64,000 nucleotides of DNA, taken from NCBI RefSeq assembly GCF_004765795.1, contig NZ_SBIV01000006.1, positions 186,001 through 250,000 of the forward strand. The letters run 5' to 3'. The position numbers were made by a program, and so were the translations under genes. The notes beneath the pieces are model-generated. The model did not search any database. It saw only the letters and a list, made by a program, of their open reading frames with translations, and was not told the origin of the DNA. Source of the DNA: Halorussus marinus (GTDB lineage: Archaea > Halobacteriota > Halobacteria > Halobacteriales > Haladaptataceae). Below, in pieces: positions 8,586 through 17,559 of the stretch (position 1 is the first letter of the stretch; each line of letters opens with the position of its first letter).

Positions 8586-9743
8586 ATGGAGACCGGCTGG
8601 CGCGACTGGGTCGGCGTCCGCGTCGCGGTCGCGCTCACGTTCGCGGTGGCGGTGCTGTCGATAGCCACGGGCGTCTCCAGCATCGGGTTCACCTCGTCGG
8701 TCGGCCTGTTCGGCGGGACCGTGCCGGTCTGGGTTCGGCAGGCCGCGGGGTTTACCGGCACCGTCACCGGCTTTCTGATGCTCGCCAGCGCGTTCGGGAT
8801 GCGACGGGGGCTCAGGGCGGCGTGGTACTCGGCGCTCGTGTTCTTCCCGCTGACCGCGATTCAGGGTCTGTTCCAGTCGAGCCCCTACTCGGTCCCGCTG
8901 GTGGTCGCGTCGGCGGCGGCGTTCCCGACCGTGGCGCTCGGCCACCGCCACTTCGACCGCCAGACGGATTTCAGCCTCTCCCAGCTCGCGGCGCTGACCG
9001 CGCTCGTCGGCGTGCTGGCCTACGGCACCGTCGGGACGTACGCGCTCGCCGACGAGTTCGCCGGCGTCGAGACCGCCCTCGACGCGTTCTACTACACGCT
9101 GGTCACCGCGAGCACGGTCGGCTACGGCGACGCCACCCCGACGACCCAGACCGCCCGCCTGTTCGCCTCGTCGGTCGTCGTGCTCGGCACCGCGAGCTTC
9201 GCGGTCGCGCTGGCGACCCTGCTCGGACCCGCGATCGAGGCCCGAATCACCCACGCACTCGGAAAAATGACCGAAACACAGCTCGAACTCCTCGAGGACC
9301 ACGTCGTCGTCCTCGGCTACGGCGAACTCACCGAACCGATCCTCTCCGAACTCGACGGCAAGAGCGACTTCGTCGTCGTCACTCCCGACTCCCAGCGAGC
9401 CGGGGAACTCTCGGACCGCGGGATGAAGGTACTGACCGCCGACCCGAGCGACCAGGAACCGCTCGAGCGGGTCGGCATCGACCGCGCCCGGGCGGTTGTC
9501 GCGGCCACCAACAACGACGCCGAGGACGCGCTGGCGGTGCTGACCGCCCGCCAGCTCAACCCCGATATCCGCATCGTCGCGGCCGCGACCGAGCGCGAGA
9601 ACGTCGACAAGCTCAAGCGCGCCGGCGCCGACACCGTGATCAGCCCGGCGACCATCGGCGGCCACCTCCTCGTCCGGTCGGCGCTCGGGAGCGACGGCAT
9701 GGAGGACATCGCCGACAGGCTCACCGGCCACTCCTCGAAGTGA
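8586..9743 (+). CDS. Kch-type potassium channel with RCK (TrkA-N) domain
   Basis: A 385-residue protein. Four hydrophobic segments in the first 130 residues are followed by a pore module. The selectivity filter reads TVGYGD within TLVTASTVGYGDATPTTQTA near residue 180, flanked by two helices. The cytoplasmic RCK domain starts VVVLGYGELTEPILSEL near residue 240 and ends with the strand-helix ISPATIGGHLL. These proteins are homotetrameric K+ channels gated through the RCK ring. The extra N-terminal membrane segments before the two-helix pore are also seen in other haloarchaeal Kch-like channels. The ATG at 8586 follows directly on a divergent promoter region shared with the TrkA-C pair. Confidence 0.9.
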   Translation: METGWRDWVGVRVAVALTFAVAVLSIATGVSSIGFTSSVGLFGGTVPVWVRQAAGFTGTVTGFLMLASAFGMRRGLRAAWYSALVFFPLTAIQGLFQSSPYSVPLVVASAAAFPTVALGHRHFDRQTDFSLSQLAALTALVGVLAYGTVGTYALADEFAGVETALDAFYYTLVTASTVGYGDATPTTQTARLFASSVVVLGTASFAVALATLLGPAIEARITHALGKMTETQLELLEDHVVVLGYGELTEPILSELDGKSDFVVVTPDSQRAGELSDRGMKVLTADPSDQEPLERVGIDRARAVVAATNNDAEDALAVLTARQLNPDIRIVAAATERENVDKLKRAGADTVISPATIGGHLLVRSALGSDGMEDIADRLTGHSSK

Positions 9744-9744
9744 G

Positions 9745-11178
9745 TCAGCGACCGCCCCGGTGGACGATCGCCACGTCGCACTCAAGATCGTGCAACCGCT
9801 CGAAGGTCGGCGGCGAGACGAACCGCGAGGCGGTCGAGCGGTCGGTGCTGGCGCCCATCACCACGAGGTCGTAGTGGGCGTCGTTGGCCGACAGAAACGA
9901 CTCGATCGACGACCGCGACACTCTGGTCTCGAACGACCCCTCGAACGTCTCGACGAGGTTCGCGAGCGTCCGCTCGGTCGACCGGCGCTGGCGCTCGGAG
10001 TCGATGCAGGTACAGACGCTCACGCCGCCCGTCCGTCCGGCGAGCCGCCGCCCGAAGTCGATCATCGCGTGGGCGGTGTCGCCCGCCCGACGGATCGGCA
10101 CCAGCACGCGCTTCCAGCGTTCGCGGACCGTCGACCCCGGTGCCGACCGGAAGGCGACGGTGTCGATATCGCCCCCGAACAGCCCGGCGACGAACGGCGA
10201 CAGCCCGCCGCGCTCCTCCTCGTAGGGCGCGACGATCAGGTCGCAGTTGGTCTCGCGGGCCGCCTTCAACACCGTCGCCGCCGGATCGGGGCCGTCGCCG
10301 ACGACCGCGACCTCGCAGGGGACGCCGACCCGCGTCTCGATGCGGTCGGCCTCGCCCTCCAGTCGCTGTGCGGACTCGCCGGCGGCGCGTTCGGTCGACT
10401 CCTCGTCGGGCGCCCCGTCGGTCACGAAGTCGAGCAACACGACCTTCCCGGCGTCGTGGGCCGCCGCGAGCCGCGCCCCGAAGGTGGCGGCGGCCTGCGG
10501 GTGTTCGCCCCGCATCGGCACCAGAACGTGGTCGTCGCCTTTCGTCGACTGGTAGAGAAACCGGGAGCGTCGCTCGTAGAACTGCCGGCGCCAGACCCCG
10601 AACGCGGCGGCGACGATGGTGCTCGCGACGAACACCGAGCCGGCGTACTGGACGAAAAACGCCCGAAGACCAGCCGTGTCACCGAACGCCGGGGCCACCA
10701 GCGCCAACAGCGCGGTCGAGAACGCCGACGGCTCCTCGAAGTCGAGCGCCCACGTCGCCCCGCCGGTCAGGAAGATGGCGAGGGCGGCCGCCGCCGGCGA
10801 GACGAGCAGGCCCGTCCCGCTCGCGGGACTCCGGAGCCCGGTCACGGCGGCGACCCAGACCGCCGCGGTCCCGCAGACCGCCCCGGTGGTGAGCCCGCCC
10901 ACGAACTTCGCGGGCGACGCGTACTCGCCTTCGGGGTCGGCGAACAGGGTGAACGTGCCCGAGGCCAGCGGCGGAAAGAGAACGAACGGGAGCACGTCCA
11001 CGGCGTTCGAGACCGCGGTGACCCCCGCGATGAGCAACGGGACCAAGAGCAACACCGAGAGGTGGATGAGGTTTGCGGTGTGCTCGATCCACCGCTGGAA
11101 CGCCGCGACCTCGCGGCGCTCGATCCGGCGGAGCCGCCGTAAGACGGCGTGGTATCGCTCGCGGAGCCCGTCCGACAT
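9745..11178 (-). CDS. HPP-family membrane protein fused to two UspA-like domains
   Basis: A 477-residue protein. The N-terminal HPP module has about four to five helices (residues 38-205) and includes the LFPPLASGTFTLFADPEGEYASP signature region, read here as FPPLASGTF plus downstream SPAKFVGG. Two universal-stress-protein domains follow: the first starts HVLVPMRGEHPQ near 223, the second RVLVPIRRAGDTAHA near 365, with the nucleotide-loop-like segment VVMGASTDRST. HPP/Usp fusions are common in haloarchaea and are predicted transport or sensing proteins; the HPP domain alone has been linked to nitrite transport in cyanobacteria and plants. It is convergent with the K+ channel gene, with stops 1 base apart. 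Confidence 0.83.
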   Translation of the reverse strand: MSDGLRERYHAVLRRLRRIERREVAAFQRWIEHTANLIHLSVLLLVPLLIAGVTAVSNAVDVLPFVLFPPLASGTFTLFADPEGEYASPAKFVGGLTTGAVCGTAAVWVAAVTGLRSPASGTGLLVSPAAAALAIFLTGGATWALDFEEPSAFSTALLALVAPAFGDTAGLRAFFVQYAGSVFVASTIVAAAFGVWRRQFYERRSRFLYQSTKGDDHVLVPMRGEHPQAAATFGARLAAAHDAGKVVLLDFVTDGAPDEESTERAAGESAQRLEGEADRIETRVGVPCEVAVVGDGPDPAATVLKAARETNCDLIVAPYEEERGGLSPFVAGLFGGDIDTVAFRSAPGSTVRERWKRVLVPIRRAGDTAHAMIDFGRRLAGRTGGVSVCTCIDSERQRRSTERTLANLVETFEGSFETRVSRSSIESFLSANDAHYDLVVMGASTDRSTASRFVSPPTFERLHDLECDVAIVHRGGR

Positions 11179-11223
11179 TGTCGAAGCGTCTGGCGTCGGG
11201 CCCCAAATGTCTGTCCCTCGACC

Positions 11224-11955
11224 CTACGCCGCGAGGTCGACCACGGCGTCGAGCGTGATGCGGATGGCGCGCTCGACGTTGTTCTTGGCCTTCTCGGGGA
11301 GTTCCTCGTCGTCGGTCTCGCCCTTCTGGGTGCCCTCGACGAGGTTGCCGTCGACGGTGCAGATCGCGCCGGCCTGCATCTCCTTGCGGCGCGCGAGCGA
11401 GAACACCGCGGCGGCCTCCATCTCGACCGAGAGGATGTTGGCGGCCTCCCAGTCCTCGACGTACGCGTCGGTCTCGGCGTAGAAGGCGTCGTCGCTCGCG
11501 ATCGGGCCGACGTGGACGTCCTCGCCGTTGTCCTCGGCGGAGTCGACCAGCGCCGACAGCACGTCGTAGTCCGGCACCGCGGGGTACTCGACGGCCTCGT
11601 AGCGCTCGCTGGTGCCCTCGTTTTTGGCCGCGCCGGTCGCGACGATCATGTCGCCGATCTCGATGCCTTCCTGGAGCGCGCCGGTCGTGCCGACCCGGAT
11701 CACGGTCTCGACGCCGACGGCGTGGAGTTCCTCGACCGCGATGGCCGCCGACGGACAGCCGATCCCGGTCGAGCAGATCGTGAGGTCGGTGCCCTCGTAG
11801 GTGGCGTTGACGATCTTGTACTCGCGGTTCTGAGCGACGACCGTCGAGTCCTCACACAGCCCCGCGATGCGGTCGACCCGGCCGGGGTCGCCCGGGATGA
11901 GCGCGATGTCGTTCACGTCGCCGTCCTCGACGAGGAGGTGCGGTTGTTTCGCCAT
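11224..11955 (-). CDS. udp: Nucleoside phosphorylase, uridine phosphorylase family
   Basis: A 243-residue cytoplasmic enzyme of the NP-1 family. The phosphate loop GDPGRVDRIAG is near residue 22, the central GCPSAAIAVEEL and RVGTTGALQ segments near 88-115, and the purine/pyrimidine-site MEMEAAAVF-like signature (SVEMEAAAVFSLARRK) near 175-190. It cleaves a nucleoside with phosphate to a base and ribose-1-phosphate. In haloarchaea this family feeds ribose-1-phosphate to a pentose-bisphosphate route. A PfkB kinase gene lies just upstream on the same strand and a ribose-1,5-bisphosphate isomerase gene 4.6 kb away. The base preference (uridine or guanosine) cannot be settled from the sequence. 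Confidence 0.88.
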   Translation of the reverse strand: MAKQPHLLVEDGDVNDIALIPGDPGRVDRIAGLCEDSTVVAQNREYKIVNATYEGTDLTICSTGIGCPSAAIAVEELHAVGVETVIRVGTTGALQEGIEIGDMIVATGAAKNEGTSERYEAVEYPAVPDYDVLSALVDSAEDNGEDVHVGPIASDDAFYAETDAYVEDWEAANILSVEMEAAAVFSLARRKEMQAGAICTVDGNLVEGTQKGETDDEELPEKAKNNVERAIRITLDAVVDLAA

Positions 11956-12005
11956 GCCCGTGGGTTCTCGCGACCGGGAGAAAAAGCGTGCGGGTTCGCC
12001 GGCGC

Positions 12006-12914
12006 TCAGAACTGCCCGTCGAGGAACGCCTCGACGTCCTCGAACGACGGCGCGGTCCGGGCGCCCTCCGCGGACGCGGCCAGCGCGCCGCAGGCGTTCG
12101 CGAACTCCAGGGCGCGCTCGTAGTCGGCGTCGGGGCCGAGCGGGTCGCCGGCCCGGAGCAACACCGCGAGGAAGCCGGCGGCGAACGCGTCGCCCGCGCC
12201 GGTGGTGTCGACGACCTCCGCGTCGAAGCCGGGGTGGCTGAACGAGCCCTCTGGCGTGTCGACCTCCGCGCCCGCCTCGCCGTGTTTGATCACGACGACC
12301 CGACCGTGAAGCTCCGAGGAGGGGTGTTCGAGGTCCCGGTCGAGCAGGGTCTCGGCCTCCCGGTCGTTGAGAAAGACGACGTCGGCGTGGGCCAGCGCGG
12401 TCCGGAAGTCCCGCTCGGCGAGTCGCCGACCGGGGTCGAAGCTCACCGTCACGCCCGCCTCGGTGGCGACGCGGGCGAGTTCGGCGGCGGTCTCGGGGCG
12501 CTGGCTCGTCAGGTGGAGGTGGCGGGCCTGTCCGACGGTCGCCGGATCGACGTCGTCGGGACCGACCGCCTCGTTGGCGCCCTCGTTACCGAGCACCATC
12601 ACCTCGCCGTCGGCGTCGACGATGAGGTACTTCGTTGTGGTCTCTGCGTCCGGGACTTCGAGCAGTCGCGAGCAGTCGACCCCCGCCTCCCGGAGTTCCC
12701 GGCGGGCGAGCAGGCCGGTCTCGTCGTCGCCGACGCTCCCGACGATGCCGGCGTCGTACGACAGCCCGGAGAGCGCGACCGCGACGTTGGCGGCGCTACC
12801 GCCGCCCGAGCGCCGCTGGGCGTCGATGCGGGCCTCGCCGTCGGGAGCCGGCAGGGCGTCGACCCGGAGGGTCACGTCCCAGTTGACGTGGCCGGCGGTG
12901 ATCACTTCGACCAT
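12006..12914 (-). CDS. PfkB-family carbohydrate/nucleoside kinase, possible ribose-1-phosphate kinase
   Basis: A 302-residue ribokinase-fold kinase. It has the N-terminal GGGSAANVAVALSGL motif near residues 37-51 and the C-terminal anion-hole signature VVDTTGAGDAFAAGFLAVL near 235-253, with the catalytic Asp in GAGD. It phosphorylates a sugar or nucleoside with ATP or ADP. The ATG at 12914 was chosen because the family begins right at the strand MVEVITAGHVNWD; the 21-codon upstream extension has no family match. Sitting 50 bases upstream of the nucleoside phosphorylase on the same strand, it is a candidate for the ribose-1-phosphate kinase step. Ribokinase or another sugar kinase remains possible. 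Confidence 0.85.
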   Translation of the reverse strand: MVEVITAGHVNWDVTLRVDALPAPDGEARIDAQRRSGGGSAANVAVALSGLSYDAGIVGSVGDDETGLLARRELREAGVDCSRLLEVPDAETTTKYLIVDADGEVMVLGNEGANEAVGPDDVDPATVGQARHLHLTSQRPETAAELARVATEAGVTVSFDPGRRLAERDFRTALAHADVVFLNDREAETLLDRDLEHPSSELHGRVVVIKHGEAGAEVDTPEGSFSHPGFDAEVVDTTGAGDAFAAGFLAVLLRAGDPLGPDADYERALEFANACGALAASAEGARTAPSFEDVEAFLDGQF

Positions 12915-13028
12915 GACTGGCGACCGTGGCGTCGATTTGCGGGCGACATACCGCCACGGTACGAACCCGCCGGTCAAAACGCTGGCGGGTCCGGGGGTCG
13001 ACTCCCGAGGCCCCGGATACGCGGCGGC

Positions 13029-13838
13029 TCAGCCCGCGACGACGAACAGCAGGAGGTTGTGTGCGCCCGGGCCCAGCCCGACCGCGCCGACCGCGCCCAA
13101 AAGCAGGTAGCCCTCGCGGGGGTCCTCGCGGACGAGCTCCGCGAACAGCACCACGACCGCCTCCGCGATGACGAGCTTGACCAGCACGAACAGCCAGCCG
13201 ACGCCGATCACGTCGGCGGTCGGGAGCCCGGCGGCGGCGTCGAGGACGATCTGGGACACCGGGGTGCGCTCGCCGAACCCGAGCACGTCGACCCCGACCG
13301 CCGTCGAGACCGCGTCGAGCGCGTGGCCGAACAGCGCCAGCACGCCGGCGGCCCCGGTCGCGGCCGCCGCGTCCGGATACGTCCGCCGGGTCCCGATCCA
13401 GAGCGCGACCGTCACGCCGACCGCGACCGCCAGCGCGACCGCCGGCCAGAACACCGCGAGCTCGCCCGCTCGGATGCCGCGGGCGAGCGCGTACCCGACG
13501 ACGACGAGCGCGACCGCGGTCCCGGTCGCGGCCAGCGCACGCTCGGCGCTCACGGGCGTCGACGGGGCCGCGAGCCACACCGCGCCGGCGACCGCGAAGG
13601 TCGTCAGATACACCGCGGGCGTCCCGAGCAGGGGCCGGACGGCGCCGGGGACCCACTCGACCACGTAGAGGACGTGGAGGGCGGACCCGACCGCGACCCA
13701 CGGTGCGAGCGCCACCACGGTCCGGTCGGTGACCGACGGGCCCGTCCGGTAGAGCGCCCCGGCGACCAGCGTCACCGCCGCGACCAGCCCGAGGAGGTAC
13801 GGGACCGGCGGGAGCGCAAAGCCCTCTGGGAGTACCAT
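13029..13838 (-). CDS. DUF63-family integral membrane protein
   Basis: A 269-residue polytopic protein with about seven hydrophobic helices spread over the whole length. Features include YLLGLVAAVTLVAGALYR near the N terminus, GHALDAVSTAVGVDVLGFGE near residue 160, and a terminal LGAVGAVGLGPGAHNLLLF. The Asp/His-containing helix HALDAVST and the GPG..R/H ending resemble the archaeal DUF63 family, whose function is unknown. The ATG at 13838 gives an N terminus typical of the family; the reading extends 156 codons further upstream only as low-complexity shadow. The gene is divergent from the histidine kinase region but separated from it by 597 empty bases. Confidence 0.8.
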   Translation of the reverse strand: MVLPEGFALPPVPYLLGLVAAVTLVAGALYRTGPSVTDRTVVALAPWVAVGSALHVLYVVEWVPGAVRPLLGTPAVYLTTFAVAGAVWLAAPSTPVSAERALAATGTAVALVVVGYALARGIRAGELAVFWPAVALAVAVGVTVALWIGTRRTYPDAAAATGAAGVLALFGHALDAVSTAVGVDVLGFGERTPVSQIVLDAAAGLPTADVIGVGWLFVLVKLVIAEAVVVLFAELVREDPREGYLLLGAVGAVGLGPGAHNLLLFVVAG

Positions 13839-14435
13839 GCCCGAAACGGCGGAGCGCGGCGCCGAAAGGCTTGCGATCCGCGGGAGACTGCGTCCCGTCC
13901 CACGATAGAGCGGGCCCGTAGCGACGTCCGTTTCGGCCGTAGTTCGATCCTCCGAACCGACTCCGTCCGATCTGGCCGAGTTCTCCGTCGCCCCTCGACC
14001 GTTTGGGATGTGCTCGGCATCGCAGTTCGCCGCCAACGGCCGATTCCGTATATCGGAAACGGGTTTATTCAGCTCCCGGTCTCTCGGTTTTCGAGCGACG
14101 ACGATCCGGTCGCTCTCGACTCTCGGCGCGCGGGAAAGCGTCGATCCGACACCACACCCACCGGTCCACAGCGTGTCCCGTTCGCGCCGTGCGAACGCCG
14201 GTCCCCGGATCGCGTCGGAGTCGTCTGCAGGCGTAGCGGGTCGGCGCGCGTCGGCCGACCGACCCGTCGCGAGGGAAGAGCCCGACCGGTCGTGCGTAAA
14301 CCGCATCGGACGATAGAAAGTAGCCGCGTCGGAGGGTGAGACAGTTCAGGTCCGGAAGAACTCGGCATCGGGAATCGCCGCCCAGTCTCGACCCGACCGT
14401 CGCAGGGACCGATCGCGAGCCGGCGGGTCCGGAGC
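13839..14435. other. 597-base intergenic region without a convincing gene
   Basis: Short readings on both strands are Arg/Ser/Pro-rich and lack any domain-like pattern. One TATA-like GGTTTATTC occurs near 14060, but no credible start codon follows at a leaderless distance with a sensible frame. I see no tRNA, repeat or hairpin of note. Confidence 0.6.
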
Positions 14436-16418
14436 CTACACCTGCGCGATCGGCTTCTCGACCGGCGTCTCGTAACACTCGATCTCGAACCGCGCGCCGC
14501 CCTCCTCGCCCTCGGTGAGCGAGATCTCCCACCCGTGGGCCTGCACGATGTCCCTGACGATGGCGAGGCCGAACCCCGTCCCGTCCCGGTTCGTGGTGTA
14601 GCCCTGCTCGAACACCTCCTCGCGGTCGTCCGCCGGAATCCCGCCGCCGGTGTCCTCGACGTAGAACCCCGACCGGTCAGACAGGCTTCCGACCCTGACG
14701 GTCAGCTCGGTCGCGTCGTTGTGTTCGACGCTGTTTCGAAACAGGTTCTCGAACGCGCTGAGCAGTCGATTGCGGTCGCTTTCGGGGCAGAGCGCCGTGT
14801 CGACCTCGAGCGTCGCTCCGTCGGTGTCGACGCTCCCCCACGCCTCGCGGGCGACGGTTTCGAGGTCGACCTCCTCGGTCTCCGTGACGGTCTCGCCCGA
14901 CCGGGCCAGCGTGAGCGAGTCGGTGATGATGGCTTCCATCCGGTCGAGTTGGCGCCTGACGTTGTCGATCGACTCCTCGTGCTCGGCGTCGACGTTGGCC
15001 TCGAGGAGGTCTGCCCGACCGATCGCGACGTTCAGCGGGTTCCGGAGGTCGTGGGCGACGATGCTCGCGAACTGATCGAGACGTTCGTTCTGGCGCTCTA
15101 ACTCCCGCTTGCGTCGGCGCTTCTCGGTCACGTCCCGCGCGTTCAGCACGATGCCCTCGACGAAGGGATCGTCGAGCAGGTTCGTCGCCCGAGCCTCGAT
15201 GAAGTGCCAGTCGCCGGCCGCGTCGTCGACTCTCGCGACGTACGTGTCGGTGTAGCCGTACTCGGTGCCGTACTCCGAGAGGTCCGCGAGCAGTTCCGAT
15301 CGATCGTCGGGGTGGACGCGGTCGACGACCCTCTCGCCGACCAGTTCGGTCGGTTCGCACCCGAGCACCCGCTCGACCGACTCGCTGGCGAACGTGACGG
15401 TGCCGGCCTCGTCGAGGACGACCACCATGTCCGAGGACCGTTCGATGAGCCGCTGGAACCGCTCTTCGGCGATGCGGCGTTCGGTCACGTCGCGGTAGAT
15501 GAGCAGGTACCCCATCACCGACCCCGTCCGGTCGGTCAGGGTCGTCCGATTGATGTCGAAGTACCGCGGGCCGTCCTCGGATTCGACGACCACGTCGGCC
15601 TCGGAGCTTTCGCCGCCGCTCTCCAGTGCGTCGTCGGAGGGGACGATCTCGTCGGCGGGCCGGCCGAGCGGTTGTTCGACTCCGTCGAGGAGTTCGGCGC
15701 CCGCGGCGTTCACGTCGACGACCTGATCGCCGAGGTCGACCACGAAGATCGGGTCGGACATCTCCTCGACGAGCGTGTGTCTCGCGATGGGAACCAGATC
15801 GAGGAGGCCAAAGCGGAACAGCGCGACGGCGAAGACACCGCCGGTAATCGTGAACGCGAACGAAGTCGGATCCAGCGTCGCCACCGGATTCCCCCGAGAC
15901 AGCAGTATCGCGCTGGCCGCCAACGGGATGACGCCGCCGAGCAACATCAGCCCGACCTGCACCCGGTAGCGGCCGCTCCTCCGGATACCGACGAGCGCGA
16001 TCAGGACGTACGTCGCCAGTATCAGCGCGTACTGGTAGACGAAGTTCAGCCAGACCACGGGCCCGTCGACTCGGTCGACGCTCGCGATCGGCGGACCGGG
16101 ACTGAACTCGACGACGTTCCACAGCAGGTCGTGCATCGGTGCGGTCCCGACCAGGACGAGGACGAAAATGGGCCAAGCGACCAACAGCGCCCAGTGTCGC
16201 CGACCGAGCAACGACTCCCGCCCGCTGTAGGTCAGCCCGAACCAGAGCTGGGTCGGCCCGAGCCCGAGGATGCCGACGTACTTGACGAAGGTGCCCACCC
16301 GAAAGGTCGCGAGGGTCGTGCTTCCGGTTCGAATCGCGTTTCCGAAGGCGTACAGCGAGACGCAGATCATGATCGCGACGAACGGAACCGCGCCCCGGAC
16401 CCCGGACCCCGGACCCAC
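14436..16418 (-). CDS. Sensor histidine kinase: 7TM-type sensor region, two PAS domains, HisKA, HATPase
   Basis: A 660-residue kinase. Six hydrophobic helices (about residues 10-215) resemble the histidine-kinase 7TM sensor module. A PAS domain follows (about 222-325, with PAC-like GYLLIYRDVTERR), then a second PAS (about 328-445). The HisKA box is FASIVAHDLRNPLNVA with phospho-acceptor His near residue 462. The ATPase has an N box (LFRNSVEHN), a G1 box (EDTGGGIP) and a G2 region (GTGFGLAIVRDI). No response regulator is adjacent. The frame opens at a GTG at 16418; only an Arg/Thr-rich stretch follows upstream to a stop at 16491-16493, so the usual first helix of the module is missing. Confidence 0.88.
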   Translation of the reverse strand: MGPGSGVRGAVPFVAIMICVSLYAFGNAIRTGSTTLATFRVGTFVKYVGILGLGPTQLWFGLTYSGRESLLGRRHWALLVAWPIFVLVLVGTAPMHDLLWNVVEFSPGPPIASVDRVDGPVVWLNFVYQYALILATYVLIALVGIRRSGRYRVQVGLMLLGGVIPLAASAILLSRGNPVATLDPTSFAFTITGGVFAVALFRFGLLDLVPIARHTLVEEMSDPIFVVDLGDQVVDVNAAGAELLDGVEQPLGRPADEIVPSDDALESGGESSEADVVVESEDGPRYFDINRTTLTDRTGSVMGYLLIYRDVTERRIAEERFQRLIERSSDMVVVLDEAGTVTFASESVERVLGCEPTELVGERVVDRVHPDDRSELLADLSEYGTEYGYTDTYVARVDDAAGDWHFIEARATNLLDDPFVEGIVLNARDVTEKRRRKRELERQNERLDQFASIVAHDLRNPLNVAIGRADLLEANVDAEHEESIDNVRRQLDRMEAIITDSLTLARSGETVTETEEVDLETVAREAWGSVDTDGATLEVDTALCPESDRNRLLSAFENLFRNSVEHNDATELTVRVGSLSDRSGFYVEDTGGGIPADDREEVFEQGYTTNRDGTGFGLAIVRDIVQAHGWEISLTEGEEGGARFEIECYETPVEKPIAQV

Positions 16419-16563
16419 GAGGTCGGTTCGGGTCGAGGTCGTCTCCGCCTCGGTCTCGACGATCCGGTCTGCCGTCGGGTCGCTCGGACGTTATTTCGGG
16501 GCGAGCGCTGACGCCTCGCCGACCACCCCGCCGCTTTTGGGTCCCGGCCGCGTACCGACGCGC

Positions 16564-17523
16564 ATGAGCGAGCACTTCGAGATCCATCCGACGGTCGAGG
16601 CGGTCGCCGAGGACATCGCCTCGATGGAGATCCGGGGCGCGGCGACGATCGCGGACGCGGCGGCCGACGCGCTCGCGGTTCAGGCCGCCGAGAGCGACGC
16701 CGACTCGCCCGACCGGTTCCGGGCGGAACTCCGGGCCGCGAGCCGTCGACTGGTCGAGACCCGGCCCACCGCGGTCAGCCTCCCGAACGCGATTCGGTAC
16801 GTCCTCCGAGGGATGGAGGGGTCCGACGTGGCGCGACTGCGCGCGAGCGTCACCGACAGCGCCGCGGAGTTCCGGTCCGAACTCGATCAGGCCCAGGAGA
16901 ACCTCGGGCGGATCGGCGCGAACCGGCTCCGGGACGGCGACACCGTGATGACCCACTGTCACTCGACCGACGCCCTCTCGTGTGTCGAGGCCGCCCTCGA
17001 TCAGGGCAAGGAGATCGAGGCCATCGTCAAGGAGACCCGCCCGCGAAAGCAGGGCCACATCACCGCCCGGTGGCTCCGCGAGATGGACGTGCCGGTCACG
17101 CTCGTCGTCGACAACGCCGCCCGCCGGTACCTCGACGACACCGACCACGTCCTGGTCGGAGCCGACTCCATCGCGGCCGACGGCTCGGTGATCAACAAGA
17201 TCGGCACCTCGGGGCTGGCGGTCAACGCCCGCGAGCGCGGCGTCCCAGTCATGGTCGCCGCCCAGACGCTCAAATTCCACCCCGACACGATGACGGGCCA
17301 CACCGTCGAGATCGAGATGCGCGACGAGCGCGAGGTGCTGGGCGCCGAGGCGGCCGAGGAGATCGGCGACCTCACCGTCGAGAATCCCGCTTTCGACGTG
17401 ACCCCGCCCCGGTACGTCGACGCCATCGTGACCGAGCGGGGCCAGTTCCCGCCCGAGAGCGTCGTGACGCTGATGCGCGAGCTGTTCGGCGACCAGCACG
17501 GCGGCGAGCCCTGGGAGGAGTAG
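16564..17523 (+). CDS. Ribose-1,5-bisphosphate isomerase (eIF2B-alpha/MtnA superfamily)
   Basis: A 319-residue enzyme that isomerises ribose-1,5-bisphosphate to ribulose-1,5-bisphosphate. Signatures are the substrate-binding stretch MTHCHSTDALSCVEAAL (residues about 124-140, catalytic Cys in HCHS), ETRPRKQGHITARWL, then VLVGADSIAADGSVINKIGT with the catalytic Asp near 203, and a C-terminal FDVTPPRYVDAIVTERG. These are diagnostic of the R15P isomerase branch rather than MtnA or translation factors. The ATG at 16564 has a C/G-rich leader preceded by a short A/T element. With the phosphorylase and PfkB kinase nearby it supports a pentose-bisphosphate pathway for nucleoside ribose; no RuBisCO is in the window. 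Confidence 0.92.
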   Translation: MSEHFEIHPTVEAVAEDIASMEIRGAATIADAAADALAVQAAESDADSPDRFRAELRAASRRLVETRPTAVSLPNAIRYVLRGMEGSDVARLRASVTDSAAEFRSELDQAQENLGRIGANRLRDGDTVMTHCHSTDALSCVEAALDQGKEIEAIVKETRPRKQGHITARWLREMDVPVTLVVDNAARRYLDDTDHVLVGADSIAADGSVINKIGTSGLAVNARERGVPVMVAAQTLKFHPDTMTGHTVEIEMRDEREVLGAEAAEEIGDLTVENPAFDVTPPRYVDAIVTERGQFPPESVVTLMRELFGDQHGGEPWEE

Positions 17524-17559
17524 CCGAGTCTTTTTGGGCCGGCGCGCGTACCACCGGCC

